The notes beneath the pieces are model-generated. The model did no database searches and had not been told where the DNA came from. It worked only from the letters and a program-made list of their open reading frames with translations. Positions 42,288-50,703 of a stretch of 64,000 nt of DNA are shown here, in pieces. The position numbers and the translations under genes were made by a program. Each line of letters begins with the position of its first letter. The first letter of the stretch is position 1. The DNA lies in NCBI RefSeq assembly GCF_000024005.1, contig NC_013132.1, forward strand, positions 7,310,001 to 7,374,000, in the 5' to 3' direction. The stretch comes from Chitinophaga pinensis DSM 2588. GTDB taxonomy: Bacteria > Bacteroidota > Bacteroidia > Chitinophagales > Chitinophagaceae.

Positions 42288-44438
42288 CTACAGCGTTGAT
42301 GCTATTTCAGAATAAGATTGATTCAGTTTCTCGATGGCAGCCCCTTTTACATCAGTAGTATCATCCCCCAGGATCATCTTGTAAAGATTATAGGCGAAGA
42401 AAAGATGCGATAACCACATCAGACTACCACCTATCGCCCGCCATAACCAGTAAGGCGCCATCATAATAACACTCTCAATAAAAGGCTTCTCCTGCATCCA
42501 CATAATACCCTTCAGCGTACTGCCATACATCAATGGAATTGTATAAAACAACAGCCCTATCAATGCCAGCCAGAAGTGTGCACCCACCGTGATCTGCGGA
42601 GCCTCCTTACCCGATAAACGGGGCACGACCGCATAGATACCCGCCCACAGAAAGAAGCTGATGATCCCATACATGGTCAGATGCGAATGCGCTACCGTAA
42701 AGTCGGTAAAATGCCATATCAGATTGGTGGAGCGAAACGCCTCTGCCGTCCCCTGCAACGAACCGGTAAAATAGAAGATGATCCCTACCAGGAAGAAGGG
42801 CAGTGTATAACTGGATGCAATCTTATACCAGCCATTACGGAAGGTCATGATAAAGTTGGTTGTACCGGCAGCAACAGGAATAATCATTCCTACAGAACCC
42901 ACAATAGCGACTGTCTGCAACCACCAAGGAATAGCGCTGAAGACAAAATGATGCGTACCGATCAATGTATAGAAAAGGATCTGCGCCCAGAAAGCAAGGA
43001 TCCCCAGACTGTAAGAATAAATCGGCTTATTGAGCTGTTGTGGTAAGAAGTAATACACAATACCCAGTGTAAACAACATAAACCACATACCGACTCCCTG
43101 GTGCATATAATACCCCTGTACGATGGTCTCTCCCAATCCATCCTGCCACCAGGGTACATAAGCAACCACAGATATCACCAGTGCAAACATCAGCGCCGCT
43201 ACGATGTACCAGTTAGAGATATAAATTTCCTTCGTAGTTCTTACGGCGATGGTATTGATGAAATTGTATAAAGTGATGACCAGCCCGATACCAAACAGTA
43301 ATTGTATTGGCCAGATATATTCACGGTATTCTCCGCCGGCGTTATTAATACCTGCCATCAGACTGACAGAGCCCAGTATTACAGCTGCATTGATCAGGAT
43401 CAGTGACCAACGACCCTGGTTCAGACTCGCCAGTGGCACATTACTTACACGCGGCACGACATAGTAACCTAGCCCCAACATACCGAGGGAAGCCCATCCC
43501 CAGAAAACTGCATTGGTATGTACCGGACGAAGACGACCAAAACTCAGCCAGCTAAGATGATCCACATCAGGACTTACAAATTTGATCCCGACATATTCTC
43601 CCACCGTAGTACCAAATAACAACCAAAAAGCCGCACATCCCAGGTACCACATCACAAGTTTTGAGAGCTCCGGATCAACAGCAGGTCGCGGCCTTGCCCG
43701 CTGCTTCTGCGCTACTACAGAAAGACCTGTGTGAATATTGATATTCCCCACTAAGCCCCTGGTATCTTCTGCATCAGCATTCCCTGCCAGCTCACTATTA
43801 TGTAAATGATAAGCCAGTGCCTTTTTCCTTCGCTCCAACGCCTCTTCTATAACAGGATCATTGGGTTGCGTCAGGTAATCGGCAAAGACAGTCGCCTCTT
43901 CCAGGTTCCTTTCACGCGTACGACGGCGGATCAGTCCCGATACCTTCACCGCCATCAGTATAACGCCGGTTACAATAGGAATAAGTAATAAAATAAGGGT
44001 AGTGATGATGCCGGTCTCCTGTAGCAAAGACGACGGTTTAGCATCTATCTGTTGAGCGCTGGCCGGCAAACTATATACTCCACCTGCCAGTAATAGCAGC
44101 AGCATTCCCTTCAAAGCATTATTTCCCTTGTGTTGTTTTTTTTCCTTTAATGTGAGATAAGCATCAATACTCTTGCTACTAAGGGTGCTGATATATTCAT
44201 TGAATTTTGTGGTGTCAGATACTGGTGGCCGTGTAGTATTTTTCGAACGCATTATATTAGTACGCACTTTCAGAAAAATAGCCACAATAAGCAATATCAT
44301 CACCAGCGACAGCAGAATAAATAACAGTCCGTCGATTGAGTCCGTGGAGAAAAAAGCGCGGCCTCTGGGAGTAGCGAATAGAGGTAGCGGTACCGCCGTC
44401 AGCAAGACAGGCAATACCCGCATGAGTTGATTAACCAT
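42288..44438 (-). CDS. ccoN: cbb3-type cytochrome c oxidase subunit I with N-terminal extension
   Basis: A 716-residue heme-copper oxidase subunit. The catalytic region starts around residue 235 and contains FGRLRPVHTNAVFWGW, YMHQGVGMWF (first CuB His, ~445), TLIGTHHFVFS (CuB His-His, ~496-497) and WHFTDFTVAHSHLTMYG (heme ligands). It reduces O2 to water as the terminal, usually high-affinity, oxidase and pumps protons. The first ~230 residues are unusual: a membrane helix (~38-57), an internal signal-peptide-like segment (111-129, ending PASAQ), another helix (~144-168) and a charged linker. This looks like a fused accessory protein. First gene of the operon; its promoter carries the Rrf2-type operator. 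Confidence 0.93.
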   Translation of the reverse strand: MVNQLMRVLPVLLTAVPLPLFATPRGRAFFSTDSIDGLLFILLSLVMILLIVAIFLKVRTNIMRSKNTTRPPVSDTTKFNEYISTLSSKSIDAYLTLKEKKQHKGNNALKGMLLLLLAGGVYSLPASAQQIDAKPSSLLQETGIITTLILLLIPIVTGVILMAVKVSGLIRRRTRERNLEEATVFADYLTQPNDPVIEEALERRKKALAYHLHNSELAGNADAEDTRGLVGNINIHTGLSVVAQKQRARPRPAVDPELSKLVMWYLGCAAFWLLFGTTVGEYVGIKFVSPDVDHLSWLSFGRLRPVHTNAVFWGWASLGMLGLGYYVVPRVSNVPLASLNQGRWSLILINAAVILGSVSLMAGINNAGGEYREYIWPIQLLFGIGLVITLYNFINTIAVRTTKEIYISNWYIVAALMFALVISVVAYVPWWQDGLGETIVQGYYMHQGVGMWFMLFTLGIVYYFLPQQLNKPIYSYSLGILAFWAQILFYTLIGTHHFVFSAIPWWLQTVAIVGSVGMIIPVAAGTTNFIMTFRNGWYKIASSYTLPFFLVGIIFYFTGSLQGTAEAFRSTNLIWHFTDFTVAHSHLTMYGIISFFLWAGIYAVVPRLSGKEAPQITVGAHFWLALIGLLFYTIPLMYGSTLKGIMWMQEKPFIESVIMMAPYWLWRAIGGSLMWLSHLFFAYNLYKMILGDDTTDVKGAAIEKLNQSYSEIASTL

Positions 44439-44566
44439 GATAAAGCAGAATAAAAGTTGTGTCCTCTAATGTATCCGTCCCGTTTGCATAACAGGCGCGT
44501 ATCAGAATAGTATCCTATGTAGATCGTTCCGGAAGTATCTGCAGGAAAATATACCTTTCCGCAGGC

Positions 44567-44574
44567 CAAAGGTA
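44567..44574 (-). promoter_or_regulatory. Putative -7 element of the ccoN operon (TACCTTTG)
   Basis: On the minus strand TACCTTTG fits TAnnTTTG. It gives a leader of about 120 nt to the ccoN start. The operator core ends 16 bp upstream, across the expected -33 site. Confidence 0.6.
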
Positions 44575-44586
44575 TACATTGTTCTT

Positions 44587-44614
44587 AAATAAAAGATGTT
44601 TTTGTCTTTTATTT
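44587..44614. promoter_or_regulatory. Rrf2-type operator 1 (perfect 10-bp arms)
   Basis: AAATAAAAGA, spacer TGTTTTTG, TCTTTTATTT: a perfect inverted repeat with 10-bp arms. The same 6-8-6 core (AAAAGA-N8-TCTTTT) recurs at 44679-44698. It overlaps the expected -33 region of the ccoN promoter, so binding would repress it. The neighbouring Rrf2 protein is the likely ligand. Confidence 0.7.
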
Positions 44615-44678
44615 TTCATGGATTCTCGTGTACATTTCACGCTACTCACTAACAATGAGTAGAATAGCATTTTCTATA

Positions 44679-44698
44679 AAAAGATATTTTTGTCTTTT
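44679..44698. promoter_or_regulatory. Rrf2-type operator 2
   Basis: AAAAGA, spacer TATTTTTG, TCTTTT: the same core and nearly the same spacer as operator 1. It covers the possible -33 TTTTTG (44687-44692) of the rrf2 promoter, which fits autorepression. Confidence 0.7.
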
Positions 44699-44713
44699 AT
44701 TTTTAAATCCACT

Positions 44714-44721
44714 TATCTTTG
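44714..44721 (+). promoter_or_regulatory. Putative -7 element of rrf2 (TATCTTTG)
   Basis: Matches TAnnTTTG; the TTTG of operator 2 lies 21 bp upstream as a -33 element. The predicted transcription start leaves a leader of only about 12 nt before ATG 44740. Confidence 0.65.
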
Positions 44722-44739
44722 CTGCATTAAATTGAAAAG

Positions 44740-45174
44740 ATGTTTTCAAAGACATGTGAATATGCCATTCGTGCCATGATATTTATTGCGCAGAAATCGA
44801 AAGACGGAAGCAAGATCGGTATCAGGGATATTGCAAAAGGGATCGATTCCCCCGAGTACTTTATTGCCAAGATATTACAGGAGCTTGGCAGAAAAGGAGT
44901 GGTACAATCCATGAAAGGACCAACTGGTGGTTTCTACCTGGATAACAGCGCCCGCAAAACATCACTTGCCACTATCGTAAAAGCTGTAGACGGCGATAAT
45001 ATCTTCTCCGGATGTGGCCTCGGATTAAAACAATGCTCCGACAAACATCCCTGCCCGCTTCATCATGAGTTTACCAAAATCAGAAAGGATATCACCAATA
45101 TGCTCAACAAAACAAGAGTAGGCGATCTCCAGGAAGAATTGGATCAGAAACTCACCTTCCTTCGCAGAGACTAA
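44740..45174 (+). CDS. Rrf2-family Fe-S regulator (NsrR/IscR-like)
   Basis: A 144-residue winged-helix regulator of the Rrf2 family. The HTH lies at about 22-60 (KIGIRDIAKGIDSPEYFIAKILQELGRKGVV) with wing QSMKGPTGGFYL. Three cysteines, Cys92-x6-Cys99-x5-Cys105, occupy the Fe-S ligand region. NsrR and IscR have a closely similar spacing. An Fe-S cluster damaged by NO would release the DNA. It lies between the oxidase operon and ric-norB, with repeated inverted repeats before all three units, so it is the probable NO-responsive repressor of this module. NsrR versus IscR identity is not resolved by sequence; the targets favour NsrR. Confidence 0.92.
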   Translation: MFSKTCEYAIRAMIFIAQKSKDGSKIGIRDIAKGIDSPEYFIAKILQELGRKGVVQSMKGPTGGFYLDNSARKTSLATIVKAVDGDNIFSGCGLGLKQCSDKHPCPLHHEFTKIRKDITNMLNKTRVGDLQEELDQKLTFLRRD

Positions 45175-45222
45175 ATTTTTTTTGAAACAATAAGAGATAA
45201 AAAGGTATTTTATATCACCATA

Positions 45223-45247
45223 ATAAAGGACAAAAAGGTCTTAATAT
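45223..45247 (+). promoter_or_regulatory. Rrf2-type operator 3 before ric
   Basis: ATAAAGGACAAAAAGG followed by TCTTAATAT matches the reverse complement of operator 1 at most core positions (GACAAAAA and TCTT shared). It lies 60 bp before the ric start. A weaker -7-like TTCATTTG is at 45280-45287. Confidence 0.5.
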
Positions 45248-45307
45248 AAGACAAGCCGGAAGAAACACAATACCGGCGATTCATTTGACAATTAAAAGAA
45301 ACAAGAG

Positions 45308-46246
45308 ATGACCACAATAACAACACTGGACGTACCAGCCCTATCTCCTGCCATCCGGCACCAGACGCTCATTCAGACGTTTGAAGCCTTACTGCCCGGC
45401 GATAGTTTTATCATACACAACGATCATGATCCACGGCCGCTCTATTATGAGTTGCTCAGCAAAAAAGGAAATATACTGACGTTTGAATATCTCCAGGACG
45501 GACCGGATCTCTGCCGGGTAATAGTTAAAAAAAGAACACAGTCCCCTGATCAGATCACCGTGGCTGACATTACCGCTGCTGACTACCGGAAAGCGGAAGT
45601 ATTTGGTAAATATGGCATAGACTTCTGCTGCGGTGGCAATATTACATTGAAAGAAGCCGCTGCAAAAGCCAACATCACGGAAGAAACACTCCTGAGTGAA
45701 CTGGAAGCAATCACTAAAAATACCCCGTTCCAGCTGGCAAAGAACTTCATTAACCAGACAGCTGATGAACTGATCGATTATATCGTCAGTACCCATCATC
45801 GCTATGTAAAAGAAAACATTCCTGTAATAGAACAACTGGTCACAAAAGTCGCAAAAGTACACGGTGCTGAACAGCCGGAACTACAACACTTCGAAGCAGG
45901 CACACTTGCTTTTCTGAAAGATCTGCAATTACATCTTCATAAAGAAGAACACATTCTTTTCCCCGCTATCTTACAACTTGAGAAGGAACCACATGATACT
46001 TCCGGAAGAGAGCTGGTACTAAGTGCTGTAAAAGTAATGCGTGCAGAACATGAAGCATCCGGAGAAGAACTACAAGCCTTCCGTCAGCTGACAAACAACT
46101 ATACACTGCCGGAAAGCGCCTGTAATACCTATGCTTTCCTCTTTAACAAGATGAAGGAATTCGAAGCTGACCTGCTGATACATATCCACCTGGAGAACAA
46201 CATACTCTTTCCTAAAGCGGTACAACTGGAACAGCAGCTATCGTAA
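45308..46246 (+). CDS. ric: Iron-sulfur cluster repair di-iron protein Ric with N-terminal DUF2249
   Basis: A 312-residue cytoplasmic protein of the ScdA/YtfE/Ric family, which repairs Fe-S clusters damaged by NO or peroxide. Residues 1-~75 form a DUF2249 domain (FEALLPGDSFIIHNDHDPRPLYYEL). Next is the ScdA N-terminal domain with AEVFGKYGIDFCCGG. Residues ~155-305 are the hemerythrin-like four-helix bundle with di-iron His/Glu ligands (HHRYVKENIPVIEQL, HLHKEEHILFPAIL, RAEHEASGEEL, HIHLENNILFPKA). The DUF2249 fusion adds to the usual two-domain form. It is 49 bp upstream of norB; the two are probably co-transcribed. Confidence 0.94.
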   Translation: MTTITTLDVPALSPAIRHQTLIQTFEALLPGDSFIIHNDHDPRPLYYELLSKKGNILTFEYLQDGPDLCRVIVKKRTQSPDQITVADITAADYRKAEVFGKYGIDFCCGGNITLKEAAAKANITEETLLSELEAITKNTPFQLAKNFINQTADELIDYIVSTHHRYVKENIPVIEQLVTKVAKVHGAEQPELQHFEAGTLAFLKDLQLHLHKEEHILFPAILQLEKEPHDTSGRELVLSAVKVMRAEHEASGEELQAFRQLTNNYTLPESACNTYAFLFNKMKEFEADLLIHIHLENNILFPKAVQLEQQLS

Positions 46247-46295
46247 TAAAACGCTTCCTCTACAAGCCCTTACATCTATTTACAAACCAACATTT

Positions 46296-48542
46296 ATGAC
46301 AACGAAAAAACTATGGCTTACGCTGGCCCTGGTAATGGTCAGCTCATTCGCTGTACTCATCTTCTTCGGCAATGATATATATAGAAAAGCACCTCCTATT
46401 CCTGATAAAGTAGTGAGTGAAACGGGTGAAGTACTATTCAGCGGACAGGATATTAAAGACGGACAGAATGTGTGGCAATCCATCGGCGGACAAACAGTCG
46501 GCAGCATCTGGGGACATGGCGCTTACATCGCTCCTGACTGGACAGCCGATTACCTGCACCGTGAATCACTGGCCATGCTGGAAGTACTGGCTGTAAAAGA
46601 CGGAAAGGTCTATAGTACCCTGCCGGCAGAAGAACAACTCGTGTATAAAGAACGCATGAAACTGGACCTGAGAAAAAACACCTTTGATCCGGTACAAAAC
46701 ACGATTACCTATTCCGATAGCAGGGCAAAAGTATCCAGACAACTGGCCGCCTATTATGCTAAACTGTTCATGAATGATCCAACACTCAGTGCGCTCCGCA
46801 AACAATACGCGATACCGGAAGGCACTATAAAAGATCCGGAGCGGATGCGCCTGATGGCCGCATTCTTTGCCTGGAGCACCTGGGTATGTATCAGTGAACG
46901 TCCCGACGGCACCCATGTTACTTACACCAACAACTGGCCGAATGACGAAACAGTTGGTAACACGCCTTCCGCCTCCCTTCACTTATGGTCAGGCTTCAGC
47001 GTTCTACTACTCCTGGGTTGTATTGCACTACTTGTCTTGTATCATGTGCGTAACCACGATAACGAGCATATCGATCTGCCGAAACAGGATCCGCTGCGCG
47101 ACATGAAACCCACTCCCTCCATGAAGGCGACCCTCAAATACATCTGGGTAGTCAGCATTCTCATACTGGTGCAGATGCTGGCCGGTATTATCACTGCCCA
47201 CTATGGTGTGGAAGGACAGGGTTTCTATGGTATACCACTGGACAAATTCCTCCCGCAATCTATCTCCCGCAGCTGGCACGTGCAATTAGCTATCTTCTGG
47301 ATCGCCACTTCCTGGCTGGCCACCGGTTTGTACATGGGGCCCGCTATCTCAGGATACGAACCGCGTTATCAGCAACTAGGTGTAAATGTCCTCTTTATTG
47401 CACTGATCATCGTAGTAGGTGGTTCCCTGACCGGACAATGGCTAGGTGTCATGCAGAAGTTAGGATTGGTCGATAATTTCCTTTGGGGACACCAGGGTTA
47501 TGAGTACATCGAACTCGGAAGAATATGGCAGATACTATTGCTGGTAGGTCTCATTCTTTGGTTGGGCTTAATGATGCGCGCCTTGCTGCCTGCATTAAGA
47601 AAGAAAGACGAAAGCCGCCACCTGCTCACCCTCTTCATCATTGCCTCCATCGCTATCGCGGTGTTCTACGCAGCAGGATTAATGTATGGCCGTCAGACGC
47701 ACCTGGCCATTGCCGAATACTGGCGCTGGTGGGTAGTACACCTGTGGGTAGAAGGATTCTTTGAGGTATTCGCAACCGTCGTGTCAGCATTTCTTTTCTG
47801 CCGCCTGGGACTACTACGGATGCAGTCAGCCACCATCGGCGTACTGTTCTCTACCATTATCTTCCTGGCTGGTGGTATATTAGGCACCTTCCATCACATC
47901 TATTTCAGCGCAACACCTGTCGCCGTATTGGCACTGGGCGCTACCTTCAGCGCACTGGAGATAGTACCGCTGGTATTGATCGGTTATGAAGCATATCACA
48001 ACTACACACTCAGTAAATCTACGCCATGGATCAAAGCATACAAGTGGCCTATCTATTGTTTCATAGCCATCTGTTTCTGGAACTTCCTGGGCGCCGGCAT
48101 CTTCGGATTTGCCATTAATCCGCCAATAGCGCTTTATTATATTCAGGGATTGAATACCACCGCCGTTCACGGACATACCGCTTTATTCGGCGTATACGGT
48201 ATACTGGGTATCGGTCTGATGCTGTTTGTATTGAGAGGATTATATCCCGATCACCACTGGAATGAGAAACTGATCGGTACCGCTTTCTGGTTAATAAATA
48301 TAGGGTTGCTTGTCATGGTCAGCATCAGTATGCTGCCGATAGGTATCATGCAGGGCATTGCGTCTATTCAGCATGGATACTGGTATGCAAGGTCAGCCGA
48401 GTTTATGCAGACGGACACGATGCAAACCTTACGTTGGTTCCGCGTACCAGGAGATATTATGCTGGCGATAGGCGAAACTTTACTGGTTGTGTTTATTATA
48501 GGACTGAAAACAGGATGGTCAAGAAAAGGAACCAGGAATTAA
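46296..48542 (+). CDS. norB: Quinol-dependent nitric oxide reductase (qNOR)
   Basis: A 748-residue single-subunit NO reductase that takes electrons from quinol and reduces 2 NO to N2O. The N-terminal ~220 residues form the periplasmic domain, with NVWQSIGGQTVGSIWGHGAYIAPDWTADYLHRES and no heme c motif. The C-terminal part has 12-13 helices with the heme-copper-like ligands: SWHVQLAIFWIATSW, WWVVHLWVEGFFEVFAT, GTFHHIYFSATP (His pair) and TTAVHGHTALFGVYG. The Glu in EGFFEVFA and FSALEIVPL fit qNOR. In an aerobic soil bacterium without the rest of denitrification in view, NO detoxification is the likely role. A strong terminator follows. Confidence 0.95.
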   Translation: MTTKKLWLTLALVMVSSFAVLIFFGNDIYRKAPPIPDKVVSETGEVLFSGQDIKDGQNVWQSIGGQTVGSIWGHGAYIAPDWTADYLHRESLAMLEVLAVKDGKVYSTLPAEEQLVYKERMKLDLRKNTFDPVQNTITYSDSRAKVSRQLAAYYAKLFMNDPTLSALRKQYAIPEGTIKDPERMRLMAAFFAWSTWVCISERPDGTHVTYTNNWPNDETVGNTPSASLHLWSGFSVLLLLGCIALLVLYHVRNHDNEHIDLPKQDPLRDMKPTPSMKATLKYIWVVSILILVQMLAGIITAHYGVEGQGFYGIPLDKFLPQSISRSWHVQLAIFWIATSWLATGLYMGPAISGYEPRYQQLGVNVLFIALIIVVGGSLTGQWLGVMQKLGLVDNFLWGHQGYEYIELGRIWQILLLVGLILWLGLMMRALLPALRKKDESRHLLTLFIIASIAIAVFYAAGLMYGRQTHLAIAEYWRWWVVHLWVEGFFEVFATVVSAFLFCRLGLLRMQSATIGVLFSTIIFLAGGILGTFHHIYFSATPVAVLALGATFSALEIVPLVLIGYEAYHNYTLSKSTPWIKAYKWPIYCFIAICFWNFLGAGIFGFAINPPIALYYIQGLNTTAVHGHTALFGVYGILGIGLMLFVLRGLYPDHHWNEKLIGTAFWLINIGLLVMVSISMLPIGIMQGIASIQHGYWYARSAEFMQTDTMQTLRWFRVPGDIMLAIGETLLVVFIIGLKTGWSRKGTRN

Positions 48543-48591
48543 ACAAGCAATATTGAAACATCACAAAAACTAATAACAGGTTCATACTAAA

Positions 48592-48627
48592 AAGTGCCGC
48601 CTCAAACTGGGTTTGCAGGCGGCACTT
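48592..48627. terminator. Terminator after norB, 16-bp stem
   Basis: AAGTGCCGCCTCAAAC pairs with GTTTGCAGGCGGCACTT (one bulged C) around a TGG loop. It separates norB from the convergent GNAT gene. Confidence 0.88.
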
Positions 48628-48670
48628 AATGTCTTTCTACATCTTCGTCCTTAACTGTTCATCTTTATTC

Positions 48671-49171
48671 CTATTCGTTCTTCCCTTCCACAACCTTCAC
48701 ACCTTCTGCTGCCTTTTCATTAAGTACCTCTGCTCCTATCGTATATTCAAATACCTTCTGTTGTTTGTATTCGACGAAGCCGGTTTTAACATAAAAGGCA
48801 TGTGATCCTTCTCTGATCACATTACTGCGCACACGCAGCTTTTCAATGTTTCTTTCAGCAGACCATTTTTTGGCCTTCTCAACCAGCAATCTGCCAATAC
48901 CTTTTCCAAGAGTATTACGGGATACTACCAGTCCGCCAATTTCGCAGAACGGACCTGATTCGAGACGAATGGTATAGCATACATGAATCCATCCTAAAAC
49001 GGTCTCTCCACTAACTGCGACATAGGCCACATCACAGATACTTTTGTCAATAGCCTGGATGTAAGTAATAGTGTCTTTCACTGTCGAGGGGTAACCTAAC
49101 TCTGCTGATAAAGCTGCAACCTGCGCTGCGTCCTTTACAGACACATGCCGGACATAAATCGCACCGTTCAT
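48671..49171 (-). CDS. GNAT-family N-acetyltransferase
   Basis: A 166-residue protein with a complete GNAT core. ARHVSVKDAAQVAALSAELGYP-type N-terminal helices (YVRHVSVKDAAQVAALSAEL) precede the acetyl-CoA loop region CEIGGLVVSRNTLGKGIGRLLVEKAKKW and RSNVIREGSHAFYVKTGF, the strand-5 motif. The C-terminus adds a Glu/Lys-rich tail (~150-166). The substrate is unknown; the family acetylates amines of small molecules or proteins. Monocistronic. Confidence 0.85.
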   Translation of the reverse strand: MNGAIYVRHVSVKDAAQVAALSAELGYPSTVKDTITYIQAIDKSICDVAYVAVSGETVLGWIHVCYTIRLESGPFCEIGGLVVSRNTLGKGIGRLLVEKAKKWSAERNIEKLRVRSNVIREGSHAFYVKTGFVEYKQQKVFEYTIGAEVLNEKAAEGVKVVEGKNE

Positions 49172-49285
49172 TTACTGCTTATTTACCTTAAATAAAATTT
49201 CAATATAATTGAATGGAATAAAAGTAATCATTTTCATGCTTGGCGTGGCATATTTATTGGAGATATTTCTATCAAAAATAGTGCT

Positions 49286-49597
49286 ATGGAAACGACACAT
49301 GAGATTAAAATCATTTCTGTTGATTACAATTCACCAGACATACAGGAGGCAGTAAAAAAATATAAACCCATCCTGATACACGACGGAAACGAGTACTGCT
49401 GCTTCATTGGTGAACGCCCTGAGTATGGTGTTTACGGATATGGAAAAACTCCTGAGCTGGCCATTATGCACTGGAATCAGAAATACCTCCAGAAAACCGT
49501 TGAAGGTGCATTGTTCTCTACTAAAAAACCTATACTGGAACAAGTAGATAATACCGAGATCGTGAAAGCCTATCTCTACCGCAGCGTGTCCAATTAA
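49286..49597 (+). CDS. Small hypothetical protein, HicB-like fold possible
   Basis: A 103-residue protein with no certain family. The central region PILIHDGNEYCCFIGERPEYGVYGYGKTPELAIMHWNQKYL has the strand-strand-helix order of HicB-like or UPF0150 folds (GV.G.G.TPE.A...W). However, there is no HicA partner or DNA-binding tail. The start has good upstream spacing and codon use like its neighbours. It is 52 bp upstream of the DinB gene. Function unknown. Confidence 0.65.
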   Translation: METTHEIKIISVDYNSPDIQEAVKKYKPILIHDGNEYCCFIGERPEYGVYGYGKTPELAIMHWNQKYLQKTVEGALFSTKKPILEQVDNTEIVKAYLYRSVSN

Positions 49598-49649
49598 TGC
49601 AACATCCCGTAGAAAAAGAAGTATCTTGCATAAAGGTATTATCTTATAT

Positions 49650-50099
49650 ATGACTACAATAACAACACTCAGGCAGTTATTCAACCGGGATCTTAATAAG
49701 CTCAAGACAGAAATTTCCGCCTATCAGCATGAGCCTGCTCTATGGACAATTGATGCCAACATTGCAAACTCCGCAGGAAATCTTTGCTTACATCTGGTAG
49801 GAAATCTCAATACATTCATCGGACTTCATTTAGGACAGTCGGGTTATGTGCGCGACAGGGATGCTGAATTTTCCTTGAAGGATGTGCCGCGCGCTGAATT
49901 GTTGCAAAAGATAGAAGATACAATTGCTATAGTAGACAAAGCATTGTCTGCACTGCCACCAGCCAGACTGGAGCAGGAATACCCTATTGAGGTATTTGAA
50001 GCAAAACAAACCACCGGTTTTATGTTGATCCATCTGGCTACCCACTTAACATATCACCTGGGCCAGATTAATTACCACAGAAGATTACTGGACCGGTAA
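49650..50099 (+). CDS. DinB-like damage-inducible family protein
   Basis: A 149-residue four-helix-bundle protein from ATG 49650; a TTG 24 bp earlier is less likely. DinB-superfamily traits are the first helix TLRQLFNRDLNKLKTEI, then NLCLHLVGNLNTFIGLHLG and the C-terminal LIHLATHLTYHLGQINYHRR. The His residues of helices two and four would bind a divalent metal. Members include thiol transferases and proteins of unknown role. Tail-to-tail with the glyoxalase gene, 2 bp apart. Confidence 0.88.
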   Translation: MTTITTLRQLFNRDLNKLKTEISAYQHEPALWTIDANIANSAGNLCLHLVGNLNTFIGLHLGQSGYVRDRDAEFSLKDVPRAELLQKIEDTIAIVDKALSALPPARLEQEYPIEVFEAKQTTGFMLIHLATHLTYHLGQINYHRRLLDR

Positions 50100-50101
50100 T
50101 C

Positions 50102-50464
50102 TTATTTCTTTCCTGCGAATATGATCTTATTATAAAAAGGATCGTTTACCGTCACTAATAAAATGGAAGGATCATAGAATGCTTCTTCCATTCCGGGACG
50201 GTTATATTTATATTGTTTGTCTATCAGTAACTGATGATAAGCACGCAGGTCTGTAAATTCATCTACATATACCGAAGCACCGGGACTGGCATCTCCATGA
50301 TGTTCTGAAAGATGCAATATGATATCTCTCATAGAAAGCTGGAGGTAAAACGGTGTGTCTTCCGGTCTGTGTTCCCAGTCCACCTGGAAGCCTAACCAAT
50401 CAACATAAAACTCCATGGCTTTTGCGTAGTCGAAGGCGCGGAGGACAGGCTTAACTATTGACAT
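50102..50464 (-). CDS. Glyoxalase/VOC-superfamily protein
   Basis: A 120-residue single VOC (vicinal oxygen chelate) unit of the glyoxalase-superfamily type found in bleomycin-resistance and related proteins. Markers: VLRAFDYAKAMEFYVDWLGFQVDWEHR, the metal-site-like LQLSMRDIILHLSEHHGD and the end ILLVTVNDPFYNKIIFA. It should work as a dimer. Its substrate (drug binding or an isomerase-type reaction) is not predictable. Confidence 0.88.
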   Translation of the reverse strand: MSIVKPVLRAFDYAKAMEFYVDWLGFQVDWEHRPEDTPFYLQLSMRDIILHLSEHHGDASPGASVYVDEFTDLRAYHQLLIDKQYKYNRPGMEEAFYDPSILLVTVNDPFYNKIIFAGKK

Positions 50465-50703
50465 ACTTTATTCAATTAAAAATCAGGAATTAAAATGTAA
50501 AGGAGCTTGTGCCACCGTCTTTGATAGTGGGCTATCAGCTGTCAGGCACTTTTAACTTGTCACCTCTCCCCGAAGCTTATCTGTTATATTGTAATTGGAA
50601 CATTGCATCCGGATAAATACATTTTAGTATTGTAAACTGCAACAGCAACCATCTCACCAACGATCGCAGCTGCCAATGACAAACAAATACAAGCACTGGT
50701 CAC

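Larger units (their letters stand above)
44439..44739. other. Divergent control region between ccoN and rrf2
   Basis: No gene. It contains two -7 elements facing opposite ways and two matching inverted repeats set 15-16 bp upstream of each. Confidence 0.8.
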
